53,839 bases of DNA from Bacteroidales bacterium. Its GTDB lineage: Bacteria > Bacteroidota > Bacteroidia > Bacteroidales > ML635J-15. Below are positions 43,403-52,222 of the stretch, in pieces; the first letter of the stretch is position 1, and each line of letters starts with the position of its first letter. The notes beneath the pieces were generated by a model, which ran no database searches, was not told the DNA's origin, and was given only the letters and a program-made list of their open reading frames with translations. The DNA is taken from positions 1-53,839 of the forward strand of contig JAQIBY010000098.1 in the NCBI GenBank assembly GCA_027858835.1, given 5' to 3'. The translations under genes were made by a program, and so were the position numbers.

Positions 43403-45136
43403 ATGACAATTCTACATAAGTATTTATTAATAATTTGCCTATTATTCGGCTTTACAGATATCGGTAAAGCCCAAAATCTGGTGCCAAATGCCGGGTTTGA
43501 AGGCGGCTGGGCTTGTCCTGAAGATTACACGGCAGAACCTGTTAAAGAATTACTCCCTTATTGGAAAAACCCGAATCGCGGAACCCCTGATTATTTTCAT
43601 CGTTGCAGTGAAAAAGCCGGGATTCCCGAAAACTTTGCAGGCATTGCAGATGCAGCGGAGGGAGATGCTTATGTCGGATTGATTTTGCAAGAAGTTTTTC
43701 ATGACACCTTAGATAAAAAACGACCCGCAAGAGAATATCTCGAAGTAGAACTAAATAATCGATTGGAATTCAGGCAACTTTACTGCTTCACGATGAAATA
43801 TAGACATGCATCCGGCTCAGTTTATGCTACTGACGGATTAGGCGTTGCTTTCACGCGTGAACAAATGAAAGCATGGAATTTCGGTGTCTTAACGGCAGAA
43901 CCAATGGTTTTTAATCTTCCCGGAAAAGTGATGGATAACAAATCAGAATGGGTAGAGCTATGTGGTGTTTTTCGAGCCCGTGGTCGGGAACAATATTTGA
44001 CAATCGGAAACTTTGCTCCTGATGTCCAACAATATTATTACGAAAACCGTGACACACTCATTGATTCAGCCTTCGTTTATGCATATTATTATATTGATGA
44101 GCTTACACTTTTTAAAATTGAGAATCATTTTGAATGCGGATGTCTGAATGAAAATTCTATGGGATACGATTGGTTGGCAGATGATCCGAAATCATATTTA
44201 GATTATTTTTATAAGAATCTTGAAACGATGGAAAATGAACAATTGCTCGCCATGAATGATCAAAATAATCAGGGCAGAGATAACAATCAAAACCCATCAG
44301 ATACATCTGGAACAGGTTCAAATTCGGATAATGGAGACGACAATTCAGACACTGGAAACAGTCAGGAGGACGGATATGAAGGGGATGAAAACTCCTCTGG
44401 CACTGACTCCAACGAAAACGATGACACTAGCGGAGAAACAAATCACTCCGGCTCAGAAACGGATCAAACCAATGCATTTAATTCCAACGAGGGTACAAAT
44501 AGCGAAAATACCACAAATGATAAAAACCATACCGATGATTTAACAAATGAAAACGGCAAGACAAGTAATGATGAACATGGAGATAAAGGCAATACAAATC
44601 AATTAGGAAATGATGCATCAAACGATTCTGAGAACTCCGGCTCTGTATTAATCAACCCAATTGACTCGACTGCAAGCAATAATCAAATGCCAGGCAGGAA
44701 CATTAATGATTTAATTGCAGGGTCACATATCCGGCAATCCGATGAAGACACCGAAGCGTTGATTAACAGCATACGGGATGCAAAAACCGGTTACTCCATT
44801 GATTTATCTAGCGTCTATTTTGCGTTCAATCAATCTGAGCTATTGCCGTCATCCTATCCGACAATGGAGCAATTGTCAAACACACTTCAGGAAGGAACAA
44901 ACATAATGATTGAAATCCGTGGCCACACAGACAATATTGGAAGTAACCGATACAATAAAAAACTAAGCATTGAACGTGCTAAGTCGGTCTATGATTTTTT
45001 AATTGAATCTGGGATCGATGAAAGTCGGTTAAAATACCGTGGTTTTGGAAACAGCAATCCAATTGCAGACAATGACACAAAGTTTGGACGACAACTAAAC
45101 CGACGAGTTGAAGTCAAAGTTATTTCCAACGAGTAG
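43403..45136 (+). CDS. OmpA-family outer-membrane protein with long Asn/Asp/Ser/Thr linker
   Basis: I take the ATG at 43403, giving 577 residues with a signal peptide (MTILHKYLLIICLLFGFTDIGKAQ); a TTG frame from 43316 would put 29 unlikely residues before it. The mature start NLVPNAGFEGGWACPEDYT begins a carbohydrate-binding-like beta domain of about 250 residues seen in Bacteroidota OmpA proteins. About 160 residues follow (roughly 285-445; bases 44255-44735) of low complexity rich in Asn, Asp, Ser, Thr, Glu and Gly. The OmpA/MotB domain closes the protein (IEIRGHTDNIGSNRYNKKLS; FGRQLNRRVEVKV), with the residues that bind peptidoglycan. The linker may span the periplasm or bind calcium. A TATTTTTG box at 43363-43370 could be its -7 element. 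Confidence 0.82.
   Translation: MTILHKYLLIICLLFGFTDIGKAQNLVPNAGFEGGWACPEDYTAEPVKELLPYWKNPNRGTPDYFHRCSEKAGIPENFAGIADAAEGDAYVGLILQEVFHDTLDKKRPAREYLEVELNNRLEFRQLYCFTMKYRHASGSVYATDGLGVAFTREQMKAWNFGVLTAEPMVFNLPGKVMDNKSEWVELCGVFRARGREQYLTIGNFAPDVQQYYYENRDTLIDSAFVYAYYYIDELTLFKIENHFECGCLNENSMGYDWLADDPKSYLDYFYKNLETMENEQLLAMNDQNNQGRDNNQNPSDTSGTGSNSDNGDDNSDTGNSQEDGYEGDENSSGTDSNENDDTSGETNHSGSETDQTNAFNSNEGTNSENTTNDKNHTDDLTNENGKTSNDEHGDKGNTNQLGNDASNDSENSGSVLINPIDSTASNNQMPGRNINDLIAGSHIRQSDEDTEALINSIRDAKTGYSIDLSSVYFAFNQSELLPSSYPTMEQLSNTLQEGTNIMIEIRGHTDNIGSNRYNKKLSIERAKSVYDFLIESGIDESRLKYRGFGNSNPIADNDTKFGRQLNRRVEVKVISNE
44255..44735 (+). repeat. low-complexity acidic coding region
   Basis: Within the OmpA protein this stretch encodes irregular short runs such as NSDNGDDNSDTGN and SGTDSNENDDTSGET. 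Codons AAT, GAT, ACA and TCA recur without a fixed period, so it is compositional rather than tandem. Confidence 0.7.
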
Positions 45137-45194
45137 AATCGTTAATACATTCCATAATTTTGTAAGCGAGGGGGAGCGCAACGATAATACAATA

Positions 45195-45222
45195 TTGAAC
45201 TATTCAAAAAATTGTATCTTTA
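45195..45222 (+). promoter_or_regulatory. candidate promoter of the methyltransferase gene
   Basis: TTG (45195-45197), then 17 bases, then TATCTTTA (45215-45222), similar to the better-spaced promoter of the PorE-like gene. The start codon follows 18 bases later. Confidence 0.4.
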
Positions 45223-45240
45223 CCAATTCAATTATTAGTT

Positions 45241-46023
45241 ATGCAAGAGCGACATAAAAACAGACAGCAATATTTTAATGAGCAGGCATTGACAACTCGC
45301 CGCCATGTTATCCCTTTCATTGAAAATTCAATACCGGCAAATCATGAGCTATCAGTTTTAGAAATTGGTTGTGGTGAAGGCGGAAATTTAAAGCCTTTTG
45401 TTGATATGGGCTGCAAGCGGATTGTTGGTGTTGATATGAATACACGGAAAATTGACAATGCCAATCGCTTTTTTGCAGAACACCCCAATCGTGATAAACT
45501 GGAATTTATTTGTGATGATATTTTTAATCGAACAGATTTAGAAGCATTTGATTTGATTATTATGCGTGACGTTTTGGAACATATTCATGAACAGGAAAAA
45601 TTCATGCAAATGGCAAAACAGTTTTTGAAGCCGGATGGCAAGTTTTTTCTGGGATTTCCACCATGGTGGAATCCGTTTGGTGGGCATCAGCAAGTTTGTA
45701 AAAGCAAGTTTTTATCAAAAGCACCATTTTTTCACTTACTGCCTGTGTTTTTGTACAAAGCAATTTTGAAAGCCTTTGGGGAATCAGAGATTATGATTGA
45801 GGCTTTGTTGGAAGTGAAAGAAACCGGAATTTCCATTAATCGATTTGAGCGGATTATTCGACGTACGGGATATCAAAAAGTAATTCGTAAGTTTTTTCTT
45901 GTCAATCCAAATTATGAAGTGAAATTCGGATTGAAACCTCGCAAAGTGATTTTCCCATTTTCGCATATCCCGTTTTTGCGTGATTTGTACATTACTACCA
46001 GTTATTATGTTTTGAAAAAATAA
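45241..46023 (+). CDS. class I SAM-dependent methyltransferase
   Basis: The 260-residue protein has a Rossmann-like methyltransferase core: motif I VLEIGCGEGGNLKPFVDMG near residue 40, the acidic end of strand 2 (IVGVDMNTRKID), motif II-like DLIIMRDVLEHIHEQEKFM near 103, and FLKPDGKFFLGFPPWWNPFGGHQQ near 127. The C-terminal half (residues 150-260) is less usual and may define the substrate. Members of this group methylate small molecules, lipids or sugars; FPPW(W)NPFGGH suggests the family found near polysaccharide genes, but no such genes are nearby. It appears monocistronic. Confidence 0.85.
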   Translation: MQERHKNRQQYFNEQALTTRRHVIPFIENSIPANHELSVLEIGCGEGGNLKPFVDMGCKRIVGVDMNTRKIDNANRFFAEHPNRDKLEFICDDIFNRTDLEAFDLIIMRDVLEHIHEQEKFMQMAKQFLKPDGKFFLGFPPWWNPFGGHQQVCKSKFLSKAPFFHLLPVFLYKAILKAFGESEIMIEALLEVKETGISINRFERIIRRTGYQKVIRKFFLVNPNYEVKFGLKPRKVIFPFSHIPFLRDLYITTSYYVLKK

Positions 46024-46173
46024 TTATTTTCAAAAATCACACCACCTAAGCAACCAATCGTATAATATCCATGTCTATTTAGCGAAAGACAGGAGAAAAC
46101 TGAAAATTCTTTCATTTTTTTTCTTAATTTTATGTCTTAAATGGGGTGTTATTAACTTATCAAAAACGGTATT

Positions 46174-49100
46174 ATGCAAAAAAAATTATCATTTTTTATT
46201 GGATTATTAATCTTGAGTTTGCTTGCAACTAGTGCATTCGGGCAAGGTTTTGATGTTCAATTTACGCAAAATCGAAGCGATGTCTTTACGCTCGATGTGA
46301 ATTTGGAAAAATACGATGTCCAAATTGTAGAGAAAGACGGGCAAATGTTTTCAAAACTACAATTTGCCGGAGATATTAATTCGTCGAAAGCCGGATGGGC
46401 AGAATTGCCTTATGTTAGTATTCCGGTGCAATTGTCTTCAGACAGAAATGTGGATGTGGAAATTATTGAGTCCAGCTATGTGGATATTTCACTGGTTGAG
46501 CCGATGCTTCCATCCCGCGGAGTGATTTACAGAAATCAGGATCCATCGGAAATCCCATATGAAATTGATCCGGAATCCATCATCGATGCTTGGTATCCCG
46601 AGCAACTCGTTGAGGATGGCGAACCCTATATTTTGCGAAAGGTTCGTGGACAGAATATTCGCTTGCAGCCATTCCGTTACAATGCGGTTCAGCAAACACT
46701 TCGGGTATATACGCAATTACGTGTCCGCGTAAGCGAGAACACAGAAGACCCGATTAATGCATTGCCTGCAATGCTTGGTGATGTGAATGTTGAAATGGCT
46801 CCTGTGTATCGGTCTATTTTTAAGAACTACAATCAAAATCCAACCCGTTGGACGGAGGAAATTGGTGAATTTGGCGATGTGCTGGTCATTTACACGTCTC
46901 GTGATGCCACTGTAATCCAGCCATGGATAGAGTGGAAACAGCAAAAAGGATATCAAGTTGATGAATTGCAAGTAGCAACCGGAACCAATGTTGGTGCAGA
47001 TATTCAATCCGCTTACAATACAAATTCGAATTTATTGTATGTTTTGCTTGTCGGTGATTGGGCTGAAATCAAGTCAGATCTCGGTGGTTCTGAAAACACT
47101 CCTATGGATCCTATGCATGGTTGTGTTGCCGGCGGTGATGATCATCATGATATTATTATCGGACGCTTTTCTGCAGAATCAACAGCTGATGTCACTGCGC
47201 AAGTGAATAAAAGCATTGATTATGAGAAAAATCCCGACACAGGTGGAACCTGGTATACAAAAGCACTTGGAATTGCCAGTGATGAAGGCGCAGGAATAGG
47301 AGATGATGATGAAGCTGATATAGACCAAATTAATAATATTCATGATGGCAGGCTTCTTCCATCAACTTACACCAATGCTTATGAGGAATATGATCCGGGC
47401 GCGTCTTCTGCTACAGTTCAGAATTATATCAATGATGGATTGAGTGTAATTAATTATGTTGGACATGGATACAATACCTATTGGGTAAGTAGCGGTTATG
47501 ATGTCAGCGATGCTTATGCTGCTACAAATGGAAATAAATTACCCTTCGCATTTTCAGTCGCTTGTGTTGTGGGAGCGTTTCATGGCAGCAGCGAATGTTT
47601 TGCAGAGGCAATGTTAAGAAACCCCAATGGTGGTAGTATTGGTACGTGGATGGCAACTATGAATCAACCTTGGCAACCACCTATGCGCGGACAGGATTAT
47701 GCCAATGATTTACTTGTCCAAGGATATGGTTATTCACTTGGTTCAGGTACAGCAACTACTTATGGTCGTACTACCTTTGGATCAATTACCTTTAATGCTG
47801 CCGAATTGATGATTGCCGAGTCCGGTGCTAGCGCCGATTGGGATACTTATAAAACATGGACAATTTTTGGAGATCCTTCCTTTCAGGTTCGTACCGACCA
47901 ACCAAAAGCAATTTCTTTAAGCAATATGTCAGTTAGCCCAGGAACTTATACAACGCAAGTTAATGTTGAGGGTTCGGGATTTGAAGGCGCCATTGTTTCA
48001 CTTTGGCAAGCCGGTTCACAACCTGCATCTGCAATGACTGACGCATCTGGTAATGTGAGTATCAATCATAGCTTTACAGGGACAGTGAAATTAACAGTAA
48101 CCGGTTTTAATCTTGATACTTATCATGAAGACCATCCGGTAGCAGTTCCCGATCCACCGGTTTGTGATTTCTCAGCCGATCAAACAACGATAACTGCCGG
48201 TGAAACTGTGCAGTTTACAGATATTTCCACAAACTATCCCACAACTTGGAGTTGGACATTTGATGGAGGAAATCCCGCATCTTCAACAACTCAAAATCCT
48301 GCTGTAACTTATGATACACCGGGAACCTATGACGTAAGTTTATATGTGACAAATAATGCAGGAAACGATACTGAAACTAAAGTTGCATATATTACAGTAA
48401 ACCCTATAACTGATCCCCCGGTTTCTGATTTTGTTGCTGATCAAACATCAATTTCAATAGGAGAAACAGTGAATTTTACTGATTTATCAACAAATATGGC
48501 TGATGCCTGGGATTGGACCTTTGAGGGTGGAACACCTGCGACTTCAACAAATCAGAATCCATCGGTACAGTATGATGCTCCGGGAACATACACTGTTACT
48601 TTGGTAGCAAGCAATAGTTATGGAGTCGGAAATACTGAAACGAAAATTGATTACATTACAGTTAGTTTACCCGATTATTGTGATGCAAGTGGCGGTGATG
48701 CTGGTTATGAATACATTGCGAATGTAGTGCTTGGTACGATTGATAATGCATCAGATGGTCAAGCTTATACTGATTTTACATCCATTACTACCGATGCTTA
48801 TCCTGAGGATAATTTGAATTTGGTAATAACAAATGGAAGTACTGATTATGATACGGATCAAGCATTTGCATGGGCGGATTGGAATAGAGATGGAGATTTT
48901 GATGATGCGAATGAAGATTTATTCGTTTCACCAATAGGTGTTGGTCCATATTCAACAAACATAACTGTACCGGCAGGAACAGCATCTGGTCCTGTAAGAG
49001 TGAGGTTGCGTTTAGAGGATAGTGAATTTACTCCGACAGCAGCTCCTTGTGGACATTCATCTTATGGTGAAGTCGAAGATTACACAATTAATATCCAAGT

Positions 49101-51558
49101 TGTTGAAATTCCGCCAACTGCAAGCTTTTCTGCAAGTCCAACCAGTACTTGTGATGGGATTGTTCAATTCACAGATGCATCATTAAATGCTGAATCATGG
49201 AGCTGGGACTTTGGTGATGGAAATGCGTCCACAGCTCAAAATCCTTTGCATAATTATGTGACTAACGGAACATATACAGTGGAATTAACAGTGACAAATT
49301 CTATGGGAAGCGATATATATACCGAAACCGATTATATCAATGTTGATATGCCGGTTGCACCAACAGTGACTGATGCAGAAAACTGTGGTCCCGGAGATAT
49401 GACATTAACAGCAAGTGGTACCGGAACATTGAATTGGTATGATGCTCCAACCGGAGGAAATCTGATTAACACTGGTACTTCATTAACCGATAATTTTGCA
49501 GCTACGACTAATTATTTTGTTGAAAATGAAGTCGCCGGAGTTACGTATGCTACTGGCAAACTAGACAATACTGGGACTGGTGGATTTTTCGGAAATGTGG
49601 ATTTTGTGCATGGATTAATTTTTGATGCTTATACTGAGTTTACAATAAACAGCGTAAAAGTTTATGCCGATGGAGCTAAAGATCGTGTGATTAACCTGAA
49701 AAATGAAGCAGGTACAATTATCGAGACACGTACAGTTTCAGTTCCTGATGGAGAAAGTCGTATTGACTTGAATATTACAGTTCCTGCCGGTGTTAATTAC
49801 ATTCTTGAATGTGATGGTGATGCAGATTTGTATCGAAATAGTGCAGGCGCATCTTATCCGTATGAAATAACTGATGTTTTAAGTATTCATTATAATACGG
49901 CAGATGATGCAAACTATTATTACTATTTCTATGATTGGGAAATCGCCGAGGGTTCTTGTATTAGTGCTCGTATTCCTGTTACTGCCACAGTACATGATTT
50001 TCCAACAGTTGATTTAGGCGCAGATCAAACAATTTGTGAAACAAACGATGAGACATTTGATGCCGGTTCAGGTTTTTCAAATTATGCATGGTCAAATGGT
50101 TCAAACAGTCAGAACATTACAGTAAATACTGCCGATGTTTATTCTGTAACAGTAACTGATGAATATGGATGTATGGGAGATGATGAAGTTGAATTATTTA
50201 TTGATGAAATGCCGGATGCGACCATTACTGTGGATGCTGATTTGTGTGAAAACGAAGCACCCATTACATTAACCGCTGTTACTCCAGGTGGAACCTGGAT
50301 TGGTATAGATGTAAGTGGAGATCAGTTCAACCCATCCAATGGTGAAGGTGATTATATCGTTTATTACGATGTGGTAAATGGAGAATGTGCTGCTGCTTCT
50401 GAGGCTACAATTCATGTTGATGCTTCACCCGATGCGACAATTGACCCGATTGGTCCGTTCTGTACAGGTGATGCAGCAGTAACATTAACGGCTGCAACTA
50501 CCGGTGGTACTTGGACAGGAGATGGTGTGAGCGGAAATACTTTCGATCCGGTTGCTGCCGGAATAGGAGCGCATACCATTAATTATTCTGTTGAAAATGG
50601 TACTTGTACTGCTTTTGACCAAATTGAAGTACTTGTTGCTGATTCATTTGATGCAAGTATTGATGCGGTTGATCCGCTTTGCGAAAATAGTGACCCGATT
50701 ACCTTAACTGCGGCAACACCAGGTGGCGATTGGTCAGGTACAGGAATTACAGGAAATCAATTTGATCCTTCTGTAGCCGGTGCAGGAAACCACTTAGTTT
50801 CTTATACAGTAGGAACCGGAACTTGCGAAGATTCTGATAATATTTTAATTAGCGTTGAAGCATTGCCGGAAATAGAAATTACCAACCCGAATGCTATTTG
50901 TTTATCAGAAATCAGCATGACGCTTACCGCAGATGTTGCCGATGGAACATGGAGTGGCACCGGAGTAAGCGGAGATGTTTTCAATGCAGAGACTGCCGGA
51001 ATCGGTGTACATACTATTACATACGAAGTGATAGTTGGTGCTTGTACTATGATCGAAACCATTGATATTTCTGTTGGTGATGCACCGACAGTGAATGTTG
51101 ATGTGACTAACGCGAGCGCTTCGACAGTAGCTGATGGATCTGCAAGCGCAGATGTTTCAGACGGACTTGCACCATACACTTATGCATGGTCAAGTGGAGA
51201 CGGTGATGCAACAATGGAAGATGTTGCTGCCGGTGATTACTCACTTACTGTAACGGATGCAGCAGGTTGTGAAACCGTAGTTGCTAATATTGTCATTGAT
51301 TTTACAAATTCAATTGCAGAGGAAAGTATTGCTTATGCGGTTTATCCAAATCCAGCACAGAATGAAGTATATATTAAGCTTGACAATATGAATGCAAATT
51401 CTGTTGAGCTGATAAATGTGTTGGGACAAACGGTTCTAACGCGTACAGTTGAAGGTGAACTAACCCGTATTGATGTTTCTAGATTTGTTAGCGGAGTTTA
51501 TTTCATCCGTATCAATGCAAATGACAAACAATTTATTGAAAAACTCATGATTGATTAA
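46174..51558 (+). CDS. gingipain-like C25 cysteine protease with PKD, GEVED and Ig-like repeats and T9SS sorting domain
   Basis: The 1794-residue protein has a signal peptide (cleavage near AFGQG, residue 24) and a propeptide-like beta domain to about 225. A peptidase C25 domain follows at about 235-590. The catalytic pair can be placed at His431 (VGHGYNTYW) and Cys464 (SVACVVGAF); the 33-residue distance equals that of His211 and Cys244 in gingipain RgpB. PKD domains follow near 661-743 and 748-832, a GEVED domain near 833-980 (WADWNRDGDFDDANED; SYGEVEDYTI), a third PKD near 986-1062, and four related Ig-like repeats of about 75 residues near 1350-1640 (cores TPGGTWIG, TTGGTWTGDG, TPGGDWSGTG, ADGTWSGTG). 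A SprB-like repeat (GLAPYTYAWSSGDG) comes near 1668 and a T9SS type A tail at about 1720-1794. It is a secreted or surface protease; specificity is unknown. Confidence 0.88.
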   Translation: MQKKLSFFIGLLILSLLATSAFGQGFDVQFTQNRSDVFTLDVNLEKYDVQIVEKDGQMFSKLQFAGDINSSKAGWAELPYVSIPVQLSSDRNVDVEIIESSYVDISLVEPMLPSRGVIYRNQDPSEIPYEIDPESIIDAWYPEQLVEDGEPYILRKVRGQNIRLQPFRYNAVQQTLRVYTQLRVRVSENTEDPINALPAMLGDVNVEMAPVYRSIFKNYNQNPTRWTEEIGEFGDVLVIYTSRDATVIQPWIEWKQQKGYQVDELQVATGTNVGADIQSAYNTNSNLLYVLLVGDWAEIKSDLGGSENTPMDPMHGCVAGGDDHHDIIIGRFSAESTADVTAQVNKSIDYEKNPDTGGTWYTKALGIASDEGAGIGDDDEADIDQINNIHDGRLLPSTYTNAYEEYDPGASSATVQNYINDGLSVINYVGHGYNTYWVSSGYDVSDAYAATNGNKLPFAFSVACVVGAFHGSSECFAEAMLRNPNGGSIGTWMATMNQPWQPPMRGQDYANDLLVQGYGYSLGSGTATTYGRTTFGSITFNAAELMIAESGASADWDTYKTWTIFGDPSFQVRTDQPKAISLSNMSVSPGTYTTQVNVEGSGFEGAIVSLWQAGSQPASAMTDASGNVSINHSFTGTVKLTVTGFNLDTYHEDHPVAVPDPPVCDFSADQTTITAGETVQFTDISTNYPTTWSWTFDGGNPASSTTQNPAVTYDTPGTYDVSLYVTNNAGNDTETKVAYITVNPITDPPVSDFVADQTSISIGETVNFTDLSTNMADAWDWTFEGGTPATSTNQNPSVQYDAPGTYTVTLVASNSYGVGNTETKIDYITVSLPDYCDASGGDAGYEYIANVVLGTIDNASDGQAYTDFTSITTDAYPEDNLNLVITNGSTDYDTDQAFAWADWNRDGDFDDANEDLFVSPIGVGPYSTNITVPAGTASGPVRVRLRLEDSEFTPTAAPCGHSSYGEVEDYTINIQVVEIPPTASFSASPTSTCDGIVQFTDASLNAESWSWDFGDGNASTAQNPLHNYVTNGTYTVELTVTNSMGSDIYTETDYINVDMPVAPTVTDAENCGPGDMTLTASGTGTLNWYDAPTGGNLINTGTSLTDNFAATTNYFVENEVAGVTYATGKLDNTGTGGFFGNVDFVHGLIFDAYTEFTINSVKVYADGAKDRVINLKNEAGTIIETRTVSVPDGESRIDLNITVPAGVNYILECDGDADLYRNSAGASYPYEITDVLSIHYNTADDANYYYYFYDWEIAEGSCISARIPVTATVHDFPTVDLGADQTICETNDETFDAGSGFSNYAWSNGSNSQNITVNTADVYSVTVTDEYGCMGDDEVELFIDEMPDATITVDADLCENEAPITLTAVTPGGTWIGIDVSGDQFNPSNGEGDYIVYYDVVNGECAAASEATIHVDASPDATIDPIGPFCTGDAAVTLTAATTGGTWTGDGVSGNTFDPVAAGIGAHTINYSVENGTCTAFDQIEVLVADSFDASIDAVDPLCENSDPITLTAATPGGDWSGTGITGNQFDPSVAGAGNHLVSYTVGTGTCEDSDNILISVEALPEIEITNPNAICLSEISMTLTADVADGTWSGTGVSGDVFNAETAGIGVHTITYEVIVGACTMIETIDISVGDAPTVNVDVTNASASTVADGSASADVSDGLAPYTYAWSSGDGDATMEDVAAGDYSLTVTDAAGCETVVANIVIDFTNSIAEESIAYAVYPNPAQNEVYIKLDNMNANSVELINVLGQTVLTRTVEGELTRIDVSRFVSGVYFIRINANDKQFIEKLMID

Positions 51559-51579
51559 ACGTCTCAATTCATGATAGAT

Positions 51580-51612
51580 AAAGCGCATCGGAGAATCTCT
51601 GATGCGCTTTTT
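51580..51612 (+). terminator. terminator of the C25 protease gene
   Basis: AAAGCGCATC pairs with GATGCGCTTT, with a partly paired GGAGA/TCTCT interior, followed by TTTTT. It starts 22 bases after the stop codon. Confidence 0.85.
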
Positions 51613-51704
51613 CCATTTGTTATTTTAAGTATTGGGTTTGCATAACATGAAAAAAAGTATTAATATTGCAATCTGAAATCAAGGTGTTTTCAGAACCCTT
51701 GACC

Positions 51705-51778
51705 GGGCCTATAGCTCAGTTGGTTAGAGCACCTGACTCATAATCAGGTGGTCCATGGTTCAAGTCCATGTGGGCCCA
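51705..51778 (+). tRNA. tRNA with CAT anticodon, probably tRNA-Ile2 (lysidine type)
   Basis: The 74-base cloverleaf has acceptor stem GGGCCTA/TGGGCCC with discriminator A, D arm GCTC/GAGC, anticodon stem CCTGA/TCAGG with loop CTCATAA (anticodon 51739-51741) and a T arm with loop TTCAAGT. CCA is not encoded. Base pairs C4-G69 and C5-G68 are the determinants TilS uses to recognise tRNA-Ile2 and to convert C34 to lysidine; elongator tRNA-Met normally lacks them. An automatic label of tRNA-Met is therefore probably wrong, though this rests on E. coli rules. Confidence 0.9.
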
Positions 51779-51789
51779 CAAAGAGCAAC

Positions 51790-51826
51790 AAGGCTTACAG
51801 AGGTTTTTACTCTGTGAGCCTTTTTT
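51790..51826 (+). terminator. hairpin terminator after the tRNA
   Basis: AAGGCTTACAGAG pairs with CTCTGTGAGCCTT (one T-G pair) around a 7-base loop and is followed by TTTT. It begins 11 bases after the tRNA. Confidence 0.8.
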
Positions 51827-51848
51827 AATTTGCATACAATTTGCATAC
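51827..51848. repeat. tandem 11-bp repeat next to the tRNA, possible integrase arm or attachment site
   Basis: Two exact copies of AATTTGCATAC lie 49 bases downstream of the tRNA, directly after its terminator. Short direct repeats beside a tRNA are where tyrosine recombinases often bind and integrate, but no integrase gene is in the window, so the role is inferred. Confidence 0.4.
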
Positions 51849-52160
51849 AGTAAATGACAAATGCCACAACCTACAGAAAGCCCTAAAGTGTTGTATTTAG
51901 ATCATTTAACTTTTGACTGGAGAATAATTTAGCAAGTTGCCATTATGTTTTTTTTTATAACCATCGTTGATATATTTTTTTCAAAGGGGAGAAATGCTTA
52001 AGACCACAGTTATTAAAATTATTTTTGTTTATACGGTTATACATGATGCTAACTAAGTTTTTAGTGGCAAATAACACATCAAGAATCAACATTCGCAATA
52101 TTTTCTAGACCATTAAGGTATTTTAAATGGGACAATAATGAGCAAAAAGTTGACATGTTT

Positions 52161-52191
52161 TTGTATTTATTAGCAATATTGTTTAATTTTA
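52161..52191 (+). promoter_or_regulatory. candidate promoter of the TPR lipoprotein gene
   Basis: TTG (52161-52163) is followed after 20 bases by TAATTTTA (52184-52191), which fits TAnnTTTG except at the last base. The start codon is 32 bases further on. Confidence 0.4.
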
Positions 52192-52222
52192 TGAACAAGT
52201 ACATTAAACTAATTAGAGAAAA

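Larger units (their letters stand above)
51827..52222. other. AT-rich non-coding stretch with a perfect 11-bp tandem repeat at its left end
   Basis: These 396 bases contain no credible gene. The left end is AATTTGCATAC repeated twice without a gap (51827-51848). The right end carries a candidate promoter (TTG at 52161-52163, 20 bases, TAATTTTA at 52184-52191) for the TPR lipoprotein. The remainder is AT-rich without recognisable structure. Confidence 0.55.

Noticed and set aside
46024-46173. Possible regulatory RNA or second repeat copy before the C25 protease
   Set aside because: A short likeness (TCGTATAATA) to the dispersed repeat does not extend and no stable hairpin is evident, so it is probably chance.
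50802-51179. 125-residue open frame on the minus strand
   Set aside because: Antisense to the repeated Ig-like region of the C25 protease; its regularity only mirrors those repeats.
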